Positions 54,567-63,512 of a DNA stretch of 64,000 nucleotides are shown piece by piece (position 1 is the first letter of the stretch; each line of letters starts with the position of its first letter). The translations under genes and the position numbers were made by a program. Source of the DNA: Candidatus Accumulibacter affinis. Lineage in GTDB: Bacteria; Pseudomonadota; Gammaproteobacteria; Burkholderiales; Rhodocyclaceae. The stretch lies in contig JADJOT010000003.1 in the NCBI GenBank assembly GCA_016713625.1, positions 1 to 64,000 of the forward strand, in the 5' to 3' direction. Below the pieces are notes generated by a model. That model was not told the DNA's origin, made no database searches, and worked only from the letters and a program-made list of their open reading frames with translations.

Positions 54567-56039
54567 ATGCTCACCAGCCCAGCAAGCTCGCTGCCCGAAA
54601 AGACCCTGCTCCTCATCGTTGACGATGACGCGCTGATCTGTGACACCCTGAGCTTTTCGCTGAGTCCGAACTTCGAGGTAGTCACCAGTCATTCGCGACC
54701 GCATTGCCTGCAACTGCTTCGACAACTGCGCAGACTACCTGCACTGGCGCTGGTCGACCTCGGGCTGGCGCCGCTGCCCCATCGTCCGGATGAGGGTTTT
54801 GCCCTGATCGCCGAGCTGCTCAAGATTGCTCCCAAGATGCGCATCGTCGTCCTCTCCGGACAAAACGACGATGGCAATGCGCGACATGCCCGCACTCTTG
54901 GTGCTGCCGACTTTATCGCCAAACCGTGTAGCCCCGGCGACCTGCAACAGGTCCTCAAAGGTGCGCTGACCTTTCGCGCGCTCGACGAAAGACGCAACCC
55001 CGAAGAAAGCGGCTCGCTGCTGATCGGTAACAGCCCGGCGATGCAAAAACTGCGTGTGCAAGTCGAACAGTATGCCGATTTGCCATTCCCGGTCTTGATC
55101 GAGGGGGAGTCGGGTAGCGGTAAGGAAGTGATTGCCTCGGGTGGTCTGCATTACGACACCAAGCGCCGCCACCTGCCATTTCTGGCGCTCAATTGTGCCG
55201 CGATCTCTCCCAACCTGGTCGAAGCCACCTTGTTCGGCTACGCCAGAGGAGCGTTTACCGACGCCATCACGATGAAGGCCGGTTATTTCGAAGACGCCGC
55301 CGACGGCACGCTATTCCTGGACGAAATTGGTGAGCTGGCCCTCGACCTCCAGGCCAAACTGTTGCGAGTGCTCGAAAATGGCGAGTACCAGCGGGTCGGC
55401 GAGACCCGGAAGCGCAGCAGCCGGGCACGTATCATCACCGCCACCAACCGCGACCTGCGCAAGGAGGTCAAGGCCAGCAACTTCCGTGCTGATCTGTATC
55501 ATCGCCTGTCGGTCTGTGCGATCGTCGCCCCACCGCTACGCGAAATGGGCGAAGACAGGTTTCTCCTTCTCGACCATTTCCGACAACACTACGCTGCGCA
55601 AACGCGACGACAGCCGTTCACCCTGTCGGCTGCGGCCGAAGACTTGTGGCGCAGCTACAGCTTCCCTGGCAACGTACGCGAGCTGCGCAACATCGTCATC
55701 CGTCTGACCACCCGGCACCCGGGCCAGATTGTCGCTGCCGCAGCGCTCGCCGTGGAACTGGATCTGCCCGACGAGCCGCTGTTCGTCGCCACGCCTGCAA
55801 GCACCGCGACCGCCACAGCGGCGGCGACAACGGGCGAAGACTTCCTTGCGGCAGCACTGCAGCGGCTGCGGCAACGCGAGCCCTTTCACCTCGATCGTTT
55901 GCTCGATGCCACCGAGCGTGGCTACATCGAGGCGGCGCTGCAGTTGGCGCATGGCAACGTCAGTCAGGCAGCACGCCTGCTGGGCATTCATCGCACGACC
56001 CTCTACAATCGTATGGAATCTTCGGCCCAGGAGCAGTGA
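54567..56039 (+). CDS. sigma-54-dependent response regulator
   Basis: A 490-residue regulator. Receiver domain residues 13-125: acidic DDD at 19-21, phosphoacceptor Asp64 in ALVDLGLAP, Lys119. AAA+ domain: GESGSGKE (180-187), GAFTDA (228-233, in place of the usual GAFTGA) and GTLFLDEIGE (247-256). A Fis-type helix-turn-helix (VSQAARLLGIHRTTLYNRM) is at the end. No sensor kinase gene is adjacent. The stop overlaps the ATPase gene, so it probably controls, and is co-transcribed with, the MSHA-like operon. Confidence 0.93.
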   Translation: MLTSPASSLPEKTLLLIVDDDALICDTLSFSLSPNFEVVTSHSRPHCLQLLRQLRRLPALALVDLGLAPLPHRPDEGFALIAELLKIAPKMRIVVLSGQNDDGNARHARTLGAADFIAKPCSPGDLQQVLKGALTFRALDERRNPEESGSLLIGNSPAMQKLRVQVEQYADLPFPVLIEGESGSGKEVIASGGLHYDTKRRHLPFLALNCAAISPNLVEATLFGYARGAFTDAITMKAGYFEDAADGTLFLDEIGELALDLQAKLLRVLENGEYQRVGETRKRSSRARIITATNRDLRKEVKASNFRADLYHRLSVCAIVAPPLREMGEDRFLLLDHFRQHYAAQTRRQPFTLSAAAEDLWRSYSFPGNVRELRNIVIRLTTRHPGQIVAAAALAVELDLPDEPLFVATPASTATATAAATTGEDFLAAALQRLRQREPFHLDRLLDATERGYIEAALQLAHGNVSQAARLLGIHRTTLYNRMESSAQEQ

Positions 56040-57403
56040 TGTATCTGGACCATTTCGGCCTGCAGCAAGCGCCTTTTCGGATCACCCCGCACACCGAGTT
56101 CTTTTTTGCCGGCGGCAACCGGGGCGCGACGCTCGAGGCGCTGATCTACGCGATCACGCACGACGAAGGGATCGTCAAGGTCAGCGGCGAGGTCGGCAGT
56201 GGCAAAACGATGCTCTGTCGCATGCTCCTCGAAAAGCTTCCCGAAAATGTCGAGACGGTCTATCTGGCCAACCCCACGCTGTCGCAGGACGAGATCCTCT
56301 TCGCCATCGCCGAGGAGCTGAGGATTCCGCTGCCGGAAGGACGCAGCCATCTGCTGCTGCGATCCTTGCAGGAGCGTTTGCTGGAAATCTACGCGGCCGG
56401 CCGGCAGGTCGTGGCGCTGATCGACGAAGCGCATGCCATGCCGCCAGAAGCGCTCGAAGAAATTCGCCTGCTGTCCAACCTGGAATCGAGCCGGCACAAG
56501 CTCCTGCAGATCGTGTTGTTCGGTCAGCCGGAACTGGACCAGCGCCTGAGTGAAACGGCCATGCGCCAGCTCAACGACCGCATAACGCATAATTTTCGCC
56601 TGCCACCACTGCACCGCGACGACGTCGCGGTATACCTGATGTTCCGTCTGCGCGCAGCCGGTTACCGTGGCCCCGATCTGTTCACCAAGCAGGCCATCCA
56701 ACTGCTCAGCAAGGCCTCCCAAGGACTGACGCGGCGAATCAACATCCTGGCCGACAAGGCTCTGCTCGCCGCATTCTCCGACGGGGTGCATCAAGCCGGC
56801 AGCCGGCAGGCGCGCGCGGCCATCCGCGACGCACAGTTCCAGCGTATCGATGGCCGGGCGCACGCGCTCTGGCGATGGGCAGGTACGGCCGCCGCCCTGT
56901 GCGGGATCGCCGGCCTGGCTTACCTCGCCGGCAGCTACCGCGCCGACAGCGCGCCGGCGACGCCGCCGCGCAGCACGGCCGCGGCGACGCCGGCACTCGC
57001 CAGTCCGGAGGCTGCCGCTTCGACGGTGACCGGCACCGTAGCGGCAGCGGCACCGACGCTTGCCGAACGAATTGCCGCGACGAAGGAATGGTTGCAGAGA
57101 ACCCCGGATGGCCACTATTTCATTCAGCTGCTGATTACCGACGCCAGCAACCACAGAGAAGTGGCTGACTTCATTGCTGCCAACGCCAAAGCGCTCGAGT
57201 TGCCGCAGATTCGGGTTTATCGTTCCAGTTTCGGCGGTAGCGAAAGACTCGGCGTGATTTACGGCGACTACGCATCGCGTGCGCAGGCGAACATCGCGCT
57301 GGCCATGCTTGGCGAGATCAGCCGGTCGAGCCAGCCGTATGTGCGAGCGGTCGCCAGACTGCGCTCGCCGCGAGCTTTGGAAGGGATCCAAGGAAAACCA
57401 TGA
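56039..57403 (+). CDS. ExeA/MshM-type AAA ATPase with C-terminal SPOR-like domain
   Basis: A 454-residue protein starting MYLDHFGLQQAPFRITPHTE at an ATG that shares the A of the previous TGA. Walker A KVSGEVGSGKT (48-57), Walker B VVALIDEAHAM (123-133). A membrane helix (AGTAAALCGIAGLAYLAGSY) follows, then a low-complexity Ala/Pro linker. The end is SPOR-like (HYFIQLLITDASNHREVADF, LGVIYGDYASRAQANIALA), which should bind denuded peptidoglycan. It would open or anchor the wall for secretin assembly. Confidence 0.88.
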   Translation: MYLDHFGLQQAPFRITPHTEFFFAGGNRGATLEALIYAITHDEGIVKVSGEVGSGKTMLCRMLLEKLPENVETVYLANPTLSQDEILFAIAEELRIPLPEGRSHLLLRSLQERLLEIYAAGRQVVALIDEAHAMPPEALEEIRLLSNLESSRHKLLQIVLFGQPELDQRLSETAMRQLNDRITHNFRLPPLHRDDVAVYLMFRLRAAGYRGPDLFTKQAIQLLSKASQGLTRRINILADKALLAAFSDGVHQAGSRQARAAIRDAQFQRIDGRAHALWRWAGTAAALCGIAGLAYLAGSYRADSAPATPPRSTAAATPALASPEAAASTVTGTVAAAAPTLAERIAATKEWLQRTPDGHYFIQLLITDASNHREVADFIAANAKALELPQIRVYRSSFGGSERLGVIYGDYASRAQANIALAMLGEISRSSQPYVRAVARLRSPRALEGIQGKP

Positions 57404-57423
57404 AAACTCTAAAAATCATGCAC

Positions 57424-57451
57424 TTGTATGGAAGAGTCGGCGTGATATGAT
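57424..57451 (+). promoter_or_regulatory. candidate promoter before the secretin gene
   Basis: TTGTAT (57424-57429), a 16-bp spacer and TATGAT (57446-57451), in the 74 bp between the ATPase and secretin genes. It would let the secretin operon be read independently. Confidence 0.4.
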
Positions 57452-57477
57452 GAACTAGCCCGATGACTGGATAAAGC

Positions 57478-59328
57478 TTGAGCGTGCCCGTGCGAATACT
57501 GCGCATTCTGCGAAACCTTGGTGCCATGGCGATGGCAGTGCTGCTCGCCGCCTGCACACCGACCACCCTCAGTGGCGGGCCTTCTGGTGGCCATCTGCAA
57601 GCCGACAGCCTGGTCGGGACCGCGGGCGTGATTCCTCCGCCCGTCCAGCAAAGCGTTTCGCTCCCCCGACCCAAAGCCACTGGCAAGACGGAAACCTACA
57701 GTGTCGTCGTCAACAACGTTGCGGTTCACGACCTGCTGTTTGCACTGGCCCGGGACGCCAAGCTGAACGTCGACATTTATCCGGGGCTTAGCGGACTGGT
57801 GACCATCAACGCCATCGATCAGACGCTGCCGCAATTGCTCACCCGCATTGCCAAGCAGGTCGACATGCGCTTCGAACTCGATGGACCGAATCTCGCGGTC
57901 ATGCCCGACGCGCCCTATCTCAAGAACTACCGGGTGGACTACGTCAACATTGTTCGTGAGGTCACGGGCATCGTGTCGACCAGCACACAGATTTCGACCA
58001 GTTCGCTGGCGACCGGTGGCGGCGGTGTCGCCGGCACTGGCAACACCTCGCGCATACAGATCGAGAACAAGTCGAAGAACCGCTTCTGGGAAACTCTCGA
58101 AAGGAATCTGAAGGAACTGCTGCACGAAACCGACAAGATCTTTCCCGAGGGGACGACCGAAACGGTCACCGAACAAAGCGCGTCGCAAAGCACGACCGGT
58201 ACCGGCGCTCCGGCCCCGAAGATCGCCGCTGCTCGCGGCAGCCAGATCGTGCCGTCGCTGGCTGGCAGTCCGAATCCGACGTCCCTGCAGAATACCGGTG
58301 CCACGGTCGTCAAGCGCATGACCTTCCGCGAAGCGGCGTCGGTAATCGCCAACCCGGAAGGAGGGGTGATCAACGTCCGGGCCACCTCGCGGCAACATGA
58401 ACGAGTGCAGGAATTTCTCGACCGGGTCATGAACGGCGCCCGGCGGCAGGTCCTGATCGAGGCGACCATCATCGAAGTGGTATTGAACGATGGTTATCAG
58501 CAAGGAATCGAGTGGAGCCGTATCACCAGTGGAAGCGAGTTCAGCATCAGCAAACCGGCGCTGACCACCAACGTTCCCAGCGCCGTCACGCCCTACGTAC
58601 TCAAGTACCGCAGCCTCAACCCCACCAATCTGCTGGCGACGGTCGACTTGTTGCGCGCATTCGGCACCGTCAAGGTGCTCTCCAGTCCCAAGCTCGCGGT
58701 ACTCAACAACCAGACCGCAACACTCAAGGTTTCTGAAGATTTCGTCTACTTCAACGTCAAGCAGGACGTCGTTCCCGGCAATGCCAACACCAACGCCACG
58801 GTGACCACGACCACCACACCGCAATCGGTTTCGATCGGCTTCTTCATGAGCCTGACCCCACAGATCAGTGACAACGGAACCGTCACCCTGAGCGTCCGGC
58901 CGTCAATTTCCAGTATCTCGGAATTGAAACCCGATCCCAACCCCGCCCTGGCCGCGAACAACATCAGGAACCTCGTGCCACAGATTCGCATGCGCGAGAT
59001 TGAATCCATGTTGCGTGTCGAAAGTGGCGATATCGCCGTTCTCGGAGGTTTGATGGAAGACCGTCTCGACAATCGCGACGGTCGCCTGCCCATTCTCGGT
59101 GATATCCCGTTCATCGGCGAGGTGTTCAATACCCGTTCGAACTCGTCGTCGAAGTCCGAGCTCGTCGTTCTTCTGCGGCCAACGGTGATCAAGGAGGCGT
59201 CTCTCGATGGCGATTTCAGCAGGTTCCGCGGGTCGCTGCCAAACAGGGATTTCTTCCAGAGCGATCAGGTTTTCCGGCCGTTCTCGCTACCCGAGCAGCG
59301 TCTGGAGCGTCTGGAGCCGCTGCAGTGA
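57478..59328 (+). CDS. mshL: MSHA-type secretin (MshL/GspD-like lipoprotein)
   Basis: A 616-residue outer-membrane secretin with a lipoprotein signal ending AVLLAACTPT. An STN-like N domain (DLLFALARDAKLNVDIYPGL) is followed by a secretin N1-type region and the secretin barrel with VLSSPKLAVLNNQTATLKV, LTPQISDNGTVTLSVRPSI and VLGGLMEDR. The start is a TTG or the nearby GTG at 57484. It forms the channel for a type IV-like pilus or pseudopilus. Confidence 0.92.
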   Translation: MSVPVRILRILRNLGAMAMAVLLAACTPTTLSGGPSGGHLQADSLVGTAGVIPPPVQQSVSLPRPKATGKTETYSVVVNNVAVHDLLFALARDAKLNVDIYPGLSGLVTINAIDQTLPQLLTRIAKQVDMRFELDGPNLAVMPDAPYLKNYRVDYVNIVREVTGIVSTSTQISTSSLATGGGGVAGTGNTSRIQIENKSKNRFWETLERNLKELLHETDKIFPEGTTETVTEQSASQSTTGTGAPAPKIAAARGSQIVPSLAGSPNPTSLQNTGATVVKRMTFREAASVIANPEGGVINVRATSRQHERVQEFLDRVMNGARRQVLIEATIIEVVLNDGYQQGIEWSRITSGSEFSISKPALTTNVPSAVTPYVLKYRSLNPTNLLATVDLLRAFGTVKVLSSPKLAVLNNQTATLKVSEDFVYFNVKQDVVPGNANTNATVTTTTTPQSVSIGFFMSLTPQISDNGTVTLSVRPSISSISELKPDPNPALAANNIRNLVPQIRMREIESMLRVESGDIAVLGGLMEDRLDNRDGRLPILGDIPFIGEVFNTRSNSSSKSELVVLLRPTVIKEASLDGDFSRFRGSLPNRDFFQSDQVFRPFSLPEQRLERLEPLQ

Positions 59329-60536
59329 GCCTGCTGATGGACGCCTTGCGGAGGGCTGAGGAAGCCAAACGACAGGCCAACCCGAACGACCACCCCGCGC
59401 CTTCGCCACGCGAACTGAGCCTCGACCCACTGGATGCGCCAACGACGCCTCTGCGGCAGCCGCTACCGCCGCTCTCCAGACGCTTGTCCACTGCCGAAAG
59501 CGAGCCGGCACCCACGACCCCGCTGCCACGACAACGCGCAGCGGCGACGGCCCCGGCAGATACGGCCAGTATTGAGTCCGCCGAGAGGACGGGGGCGAAG
59601 AACTTGTTTGCCGTCAAACAGCTTCCGAGGTCGCGTCGAGGACTGTGGCTATTCCTCGGGCTCGGTGGCATGGCGATGCTGGTGATTGCCGGCTACGTCT
59701 GGTGGCAATTGCAGATGATGGCCAGTGCATCGCTGACCCGACCACTGCCGCCGCCGGCGCCAGCAAGTACGCCGCCAGAGTTGCCGGCAGGCACGGCGCA
59801 GCAGCCAACGCCGACCCTGGCGGAAGCGCCGTTGCCAAGATCTGCGCTGGAGTCACCTGTGCTGGCGGCCGCGCCGAGGGCGCGTTCGACACCCGCAGAG
59901 CGGATGCGCCGAGAGGCACTCCCGCCAGCACCGGCAGCAGGTGTCTTCCGTCCGGGCGGCCGCCAGACAAGACCCGACGAGACCCTGAACCTTGCCTACG
60001 AAGCGTGGCAAGCGGGCAGGCTGGAAGAAGCGCGCCGAGGCTACGAAGAGGTCTTGCGTGGCGATACCCGGAACGTCGACGCCCTCCTCGGCCTGGCCGC
60101 GATTGCCGCCCGTCAGGGGCAGTTCGAGCGTGCGCAGGATCTTTATCTGCGGGTGATCGATGCCGACCCAGGCGACGCCACCGCCCAGGCAGCGCTGATC
60201 AATCTGCGTGGCCAAGGGAACACCAGCGCGTCGGAAAGCCGCCTGAAGACCCTGCTGGCCAGCCAGCCGGACTCGTCCGCACTGCATTTTGCGCTGGGCA
60301 ACGTGTACGCCAGGCAGGGTCGCTGGAGCGATGCACAACAGGCCTACTTTCTGGCCTATGCAGGGGAACCCGATAACGCCGACTACGTTTTCAACGTTGC
60401 CGTCAGCCTCGACCACCTCCGGCAGAACAAGCTCGCCGCGCAGTATTATCGAATGGCTCTCAGCGCCTCCGAAACCGGGCACGGCGCGTTTGACCGCAAT
60501 GCCGCCAGCAAGCGCATTCTTGAACTGCAACCGTGA
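59325..60536 (+). CDS. MshN-like TPR protein
   Basis: A 403-residue protein. GTG at 59325 overlaps the secretin stop (GTGA). MSLLMDALRRAEEAKRQANP opens a cytoplasmic part, one membrane helix (LWLFLGLGGMAMLVIAGYVW) follows, then a Pro/Ala-rich periplasmic linker and about five TPR repeats (NLAYEAWQAGRLEEARRGYE, LLGLAAIAARQGQFERAQDL). The order matches mshN next to mshL. It probably scaffolds the assembly. Confidence 0.85.
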   Translation: MSLLMDALRRAEEAKRQANPNDHPAPSPRELSLDPLDAPTTPLRQPLPPLSRRLSTAESEPAPTTPLPRQRAAATAPADTASIESAERTGAKNLFAVKQLPRSRRGLWLFLGLGGMAMLVIAGYVWWQLQMMASASLTRPLPPPAPASTPPELPAGTAQQPTPTLAEAPLPRSALESPVLAAAPRARSTPAERMRREALPPAPAAGVFRPGGRQTRPDETLNLAYEAWQAGRLEEARRGYEEVLRGDTRNVDALLGLAAIAARQGQFERAQDLYLRVIDADPGDATAQAALINLRGQGNTSASESRLKTLLASQPDSSALHFALGNVYARQGRWSDAQQAYFLAYAGEPDNADYVFNVAVSLDHLRQNKLAAQYYRMALSASETGHGAFDRNAASKRILELQP

Positions 60537-60587
60537 TGCTGCCGGCATGCAAAGAAACCAGCGCCTGACTTGCTCGCCAAGCCGATC

Positions 60588-62300
60588 ATGACTCTTCCCT
60601 CCGCATCTGCCCACGCGCGACCGCTCGGTCAGATCCTGATCAGCAAGGGCATCCTCAGCGACGATCAGTTGCGTATTGCACTGCTCGAGCAGATGAAGTC
60701 GAATCAGCCGATCGGCAAGCTGCTGGTCTCGCTGGGCTTCGTATCCGAAGCGACGCTGCGCGACGCGCTCTCCGAAAGTCTGGGCACACAGAGTATCGAG
60801 CTAGCGAACGCGATTGTCGACCCGTCAGCTCTGCAACTCGTTCCTCGCGATCTGGCCAAGCGCCACCATCTGCTGCCGCTCGACTACGATGCGCCGAACC
60901 TGCGCCTGACGGTGGCCATCGCCGACATCAACGACATCGTTGCCCTGGATAGAATCCGCGGCCTGAGCGGGGACGAAATCGAGATTGACACCCTGCTTGC
61001 CGGCGAAACCGAAATCGATCGTGCGATCGACCAATGCTATGGGCATGAGCTTTCGATCGACGGTATCCTGCACGAAATCGAGACCGGTGAGATCGACTTT
61101 CGTGGTCTGCAATCTTCTGCGGACGAGTACAGCCAACCGGTCGTCCGCCTGATTGACTCGATCTTGACCGATGCCGTCAAGCGTGACTCTTCCGACGTCC
61201 ATTTCGAGCCGGAAGCAGGCTTCCTGCGTATCCGTTACCGAATCGACGGCATGCTGCGGCAGATTCGCTCGCTGCACAAAAGCTACTGGCCGGCCATGGC
61301 GGTGCGTATCAAGGTGCTTTCGGGAATGAACATCGCCGAGACGCGTGCCCCCCAGGACGGTCGCATCTCGCTCAACATGCGTGGCCGGCCGGTTGATTTC
61401 CGGGTCTCGGCGCAGCCGACGATTCACGGCGAGAACATCGTTCTGCGCATTCTCGATCGCCAGAAAGGGATCGTGCCGCTGGAGGGACTCGGCCTTGCCG
61501 AAGCGCAACTCCATCAGCTCAAACTGATGATCGCCCGTCCGGAAGGAATCGTTTTCGTGACCGGACCCACCGGCAGCGGCAAGACCACGACGCTGTACTC
61601 GGTGCTCAAACACATCAACTCCGAGGGCGTCAACATCATGACCCTCGAGGACCCGGTCGAGTACCCGATGACTCTAGTGCGCCAGACGTCCGCGGCTGAC
61701 TCGGTCAAGCTCGATTTTGCCAACGGCATTCGCTCGATCATGCGCCAGGACCCCGACATTATCCTGGTCGGCGAAGTGCGTGACGCCGAAACCGCCGAGA
61801 TGGCCCTGCGCGCGGCGATGACTGGTCACCAGGTGTATTCGACGCTGCATACCAATTCGGCGATTGGCGCCATTCCGCGGCTGCTGGACATCGGTATCCT
61901 GCCGGACATCATGGCCGGCAACATCATCGGGATCGTCGCGCAAAGGCTGGTGCGACGACTGTGCACGCATTGCAAGGTTCCCTACCAGGCGGAAGCGCAC
62001 GAGACTCGCCTGCTGGGTAGCCAGGACGACGGGCCACGACCGGTCGTCTATCGCCAGGGGGGCTGCGAGCGTTGCGATTTCCAGGGCTATCGTGGGCGCC
62101 TGGCGATCATGGAACTGTTGCGGGTCAACGGCGACATGGACGAATTGATCGCTCGTCGCAGCACGGTGCGCGAGATGCGGCAGCTCGCCGACCGCCAAGG
62201 CTTCGCCACCCTCGCCGATGACGGCCTGCGCCGCGTTCTCGACGGATCGACCTCGCTTGATGAAGTCTGCCGTGTTGTCGACCTGACCGACCGGATGTAG
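60588..62300 (+). CDS. mshE: GspE/PilB-type secretion ATPase (MshE-like)
   Basis: A 570-residue ATPase. The N-terminal GspII_E domains (RPLGQILISKGILSDDQLRI, a c-di-GMP-binding MshEN-like region with repeated RPLGxxL...L motifs) precede the AAA part: Walker A VTGPTGSGKTTTLYS, Asp box LEDPVEYPM, Walker B IILVGEVRDAETAEMAL, and His box TGHQVYSTLHTNSA. A zinc CxxC pair (CTHC ... CERC) is present. The ATG at 60588 is preferred to a TTG 18 bases earlier. Confidence 0.94.
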   Translation: MTLPSASAHARPLGQILISKGILSDDQLRIALLEQMKSNQPIGKLLVSLGFVSEATLRDALSESLGTQSIELANAIVDPSALQLVPRDLAKRHHLLPLDYDAPNLRLTVAIADINDIVALDRIRGLSGDEIEIDTLLAGETEIDRAIDQCYGHELSIDGILHEIETGEIDFRGLQSSADEYSQPVVRLIDSILTDAVKRDSSDVHFEPEAGFLRIRYRIDGMLRQIRSLHKSYWPAMAVRIKVLSGMNIAETRAPQDGRISLNMRGRPVDFRVSAQPTIHGENIVLRILDRQKGIVPLEGLGLAEAQLHQLKLMIARPEGIVFVTGPTGSGKTTTLYSVLKHINSEGVNIMTLEDPVEYPMTLVRQTSAADSVKLDFANGIRSIMRQDPDIILVGEVRDAETAEMALRAAMTGHQVYSTLHTNSAIGAIPRLLDIGILPDIMAGNIIGIVAQRLVRRLCTHCKVPYQAEAHETRLLGSQDDGPRPVVYRQGGCERCDFQGYRGRLAIMELLRVNGDMDELIARRSTVREMRQLADRQGFATLADDGLRRVLDGSTSLDEVCRVVDLTDRM

Positions 62301-62305
62301 CAACC

Positions 62306-63508
62306 GTGCCGCTCTACACCTACAAGGCAGTCAGCCCCGAAGGACGCATGCGTCTTGGCAGGATCGACGCCGTCAACCTGGTGGACCTCGAAATGCGGCT
62401 GCGGCGTATGGAACTCGACCTGGTCAGCGGCGAACTCGTTAGCCACCGCGGCCTGCTCGCCGGCGCTGGCGTGCCGCGTCGCGAAATCATCCACTTCTGC
62501 TTCCATCTTCAGCAACTGGTGCGCGCCGGCGTGCCCATCCTCGAAGGCCTGACCGACCTGCGCGACAGCCTCGAACACGCGCGCTTCCGGGAAGTGGTGG
62601 CCAGCCTGATCGAGTCGATCGAAGGCGGCCAGACCCTCTCACAGGCCATGGACAATCATCGCCGCGTTTTTGACAAGGTCTTTGTCAGCCTGATCCGCTC
62701 TGGCGAAGCGACCGGCCACTTGCCGGAGGTGTTGCACAGCCTCAACGAATCGTTGAAATGGGAGGACGAGCTCGCCTCGCAAACAAAAAGGGTGATTGCC
62801 TACCCGGCATTCGTTGCCGGCATTGTATTGGCTGCCACTTTTTTCTTGATGGTCTACCTGGTGCCGCAGCTCAAGCTGTTCGTCAGGAACATGGGGCAGG
62901 TACTGCCGATCCAGACACAGATTCTCTTCTTCGTTTCCGACCTGATGGTCGCCTATTGGTACCTGCTGCTACTGTTGCCGGTGCTCGGCGTGCTCGGACT
63001 GCGGCTCGTGCTGCGCAGCAACCCGCTGGCACGCTTCCAGTTTGACGGCCTCAAACTGAAGCTCCCGCTGTTTGGCGACATCCAGCGAAAAATCGTTCTC
63101 TCGCGTTTCGCCAACACCTTCGCCCTGCTCTACGCTTCCGGGATTCCCATTATCGAGTCGATTCGCACGACTCAGGACGTCGTCGGCAACCTGGTCATTC
63201 GTCGTGGGCTCGAACGTGTCGAACAACTGATCGGCGAGGGACAGAATGTGACCGCCGCCTTTCACAGCACGGGGTTTTTCCCGCCGCTGGTGATCCGCAT
63301 GCTGCGCGTCGGCGAGAGCACCGGTGCCCTGGATCATGCACTGCTGAATGTCAGTTATTTCTATAACCGTGACGTCCGGGAGTCGGTCCAGAAAATGCAG
63401 CAGTTGATCGAGCCGTTGCTCACCGTCGTCATGGGCGGCCTGCTCGGGTGGATCATGCTGTCGGTCCTCGGACCAGTCTATGACGTGATCAGCAAAATCA
63501 AGGCCTGA
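62306..63508 (+). CDS. mshG: GspF/PilC-type inner-membrane platform protein (MshG-like)
   Basis: A 400-residue membrane protein starting GTG at 62306 (PLYTYKAVSPEGRM). Two GspF repeats are visible, each with a helical bundle (GEATGHLPEVLHSLNESL; GESTGALDHALLNVSYFY) and three membrane helices in total. It is the platform under the secretin and is coupled to the GspE gene (5-base gap). Confidence 0.94.
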   Translation: MPLYTYKAVSPEGRMRLGRIDAVNLVDLEMRLRRMELDLVSGELVSHRGLLAGAGVPRREIIHFCFHLQQLVRAGVPILEGLTDLRDSLEHARFREVVASLIESIEGGQTLSQAMDNHRRVFDKVFVSLIRSGEATGHLPEVLHSLNESLKWEDELASQTKRVIAYPAFVAGIVLAATFFLMVYLVPQLKLFVRNMGQVLPIQTQILFFVSDLMVAYWYLLLLLPVLGVLGLRLVLRSNPLARFQFDGLKLKLPLFGDIQRKIVLSRFANTFALLYASGIPIIESIRTTQDVVGNLVIRRGLERVEQLIGEGQNVTAAFHSTGFFPPLVIRMLRVGESTGALDHALLNVSYFYNRDVRESVQKMQQLIEPLLTVVMGGLLGWIMLSVLGPVYDVISKIKA

Positions 63509-63512
63509 CCTG

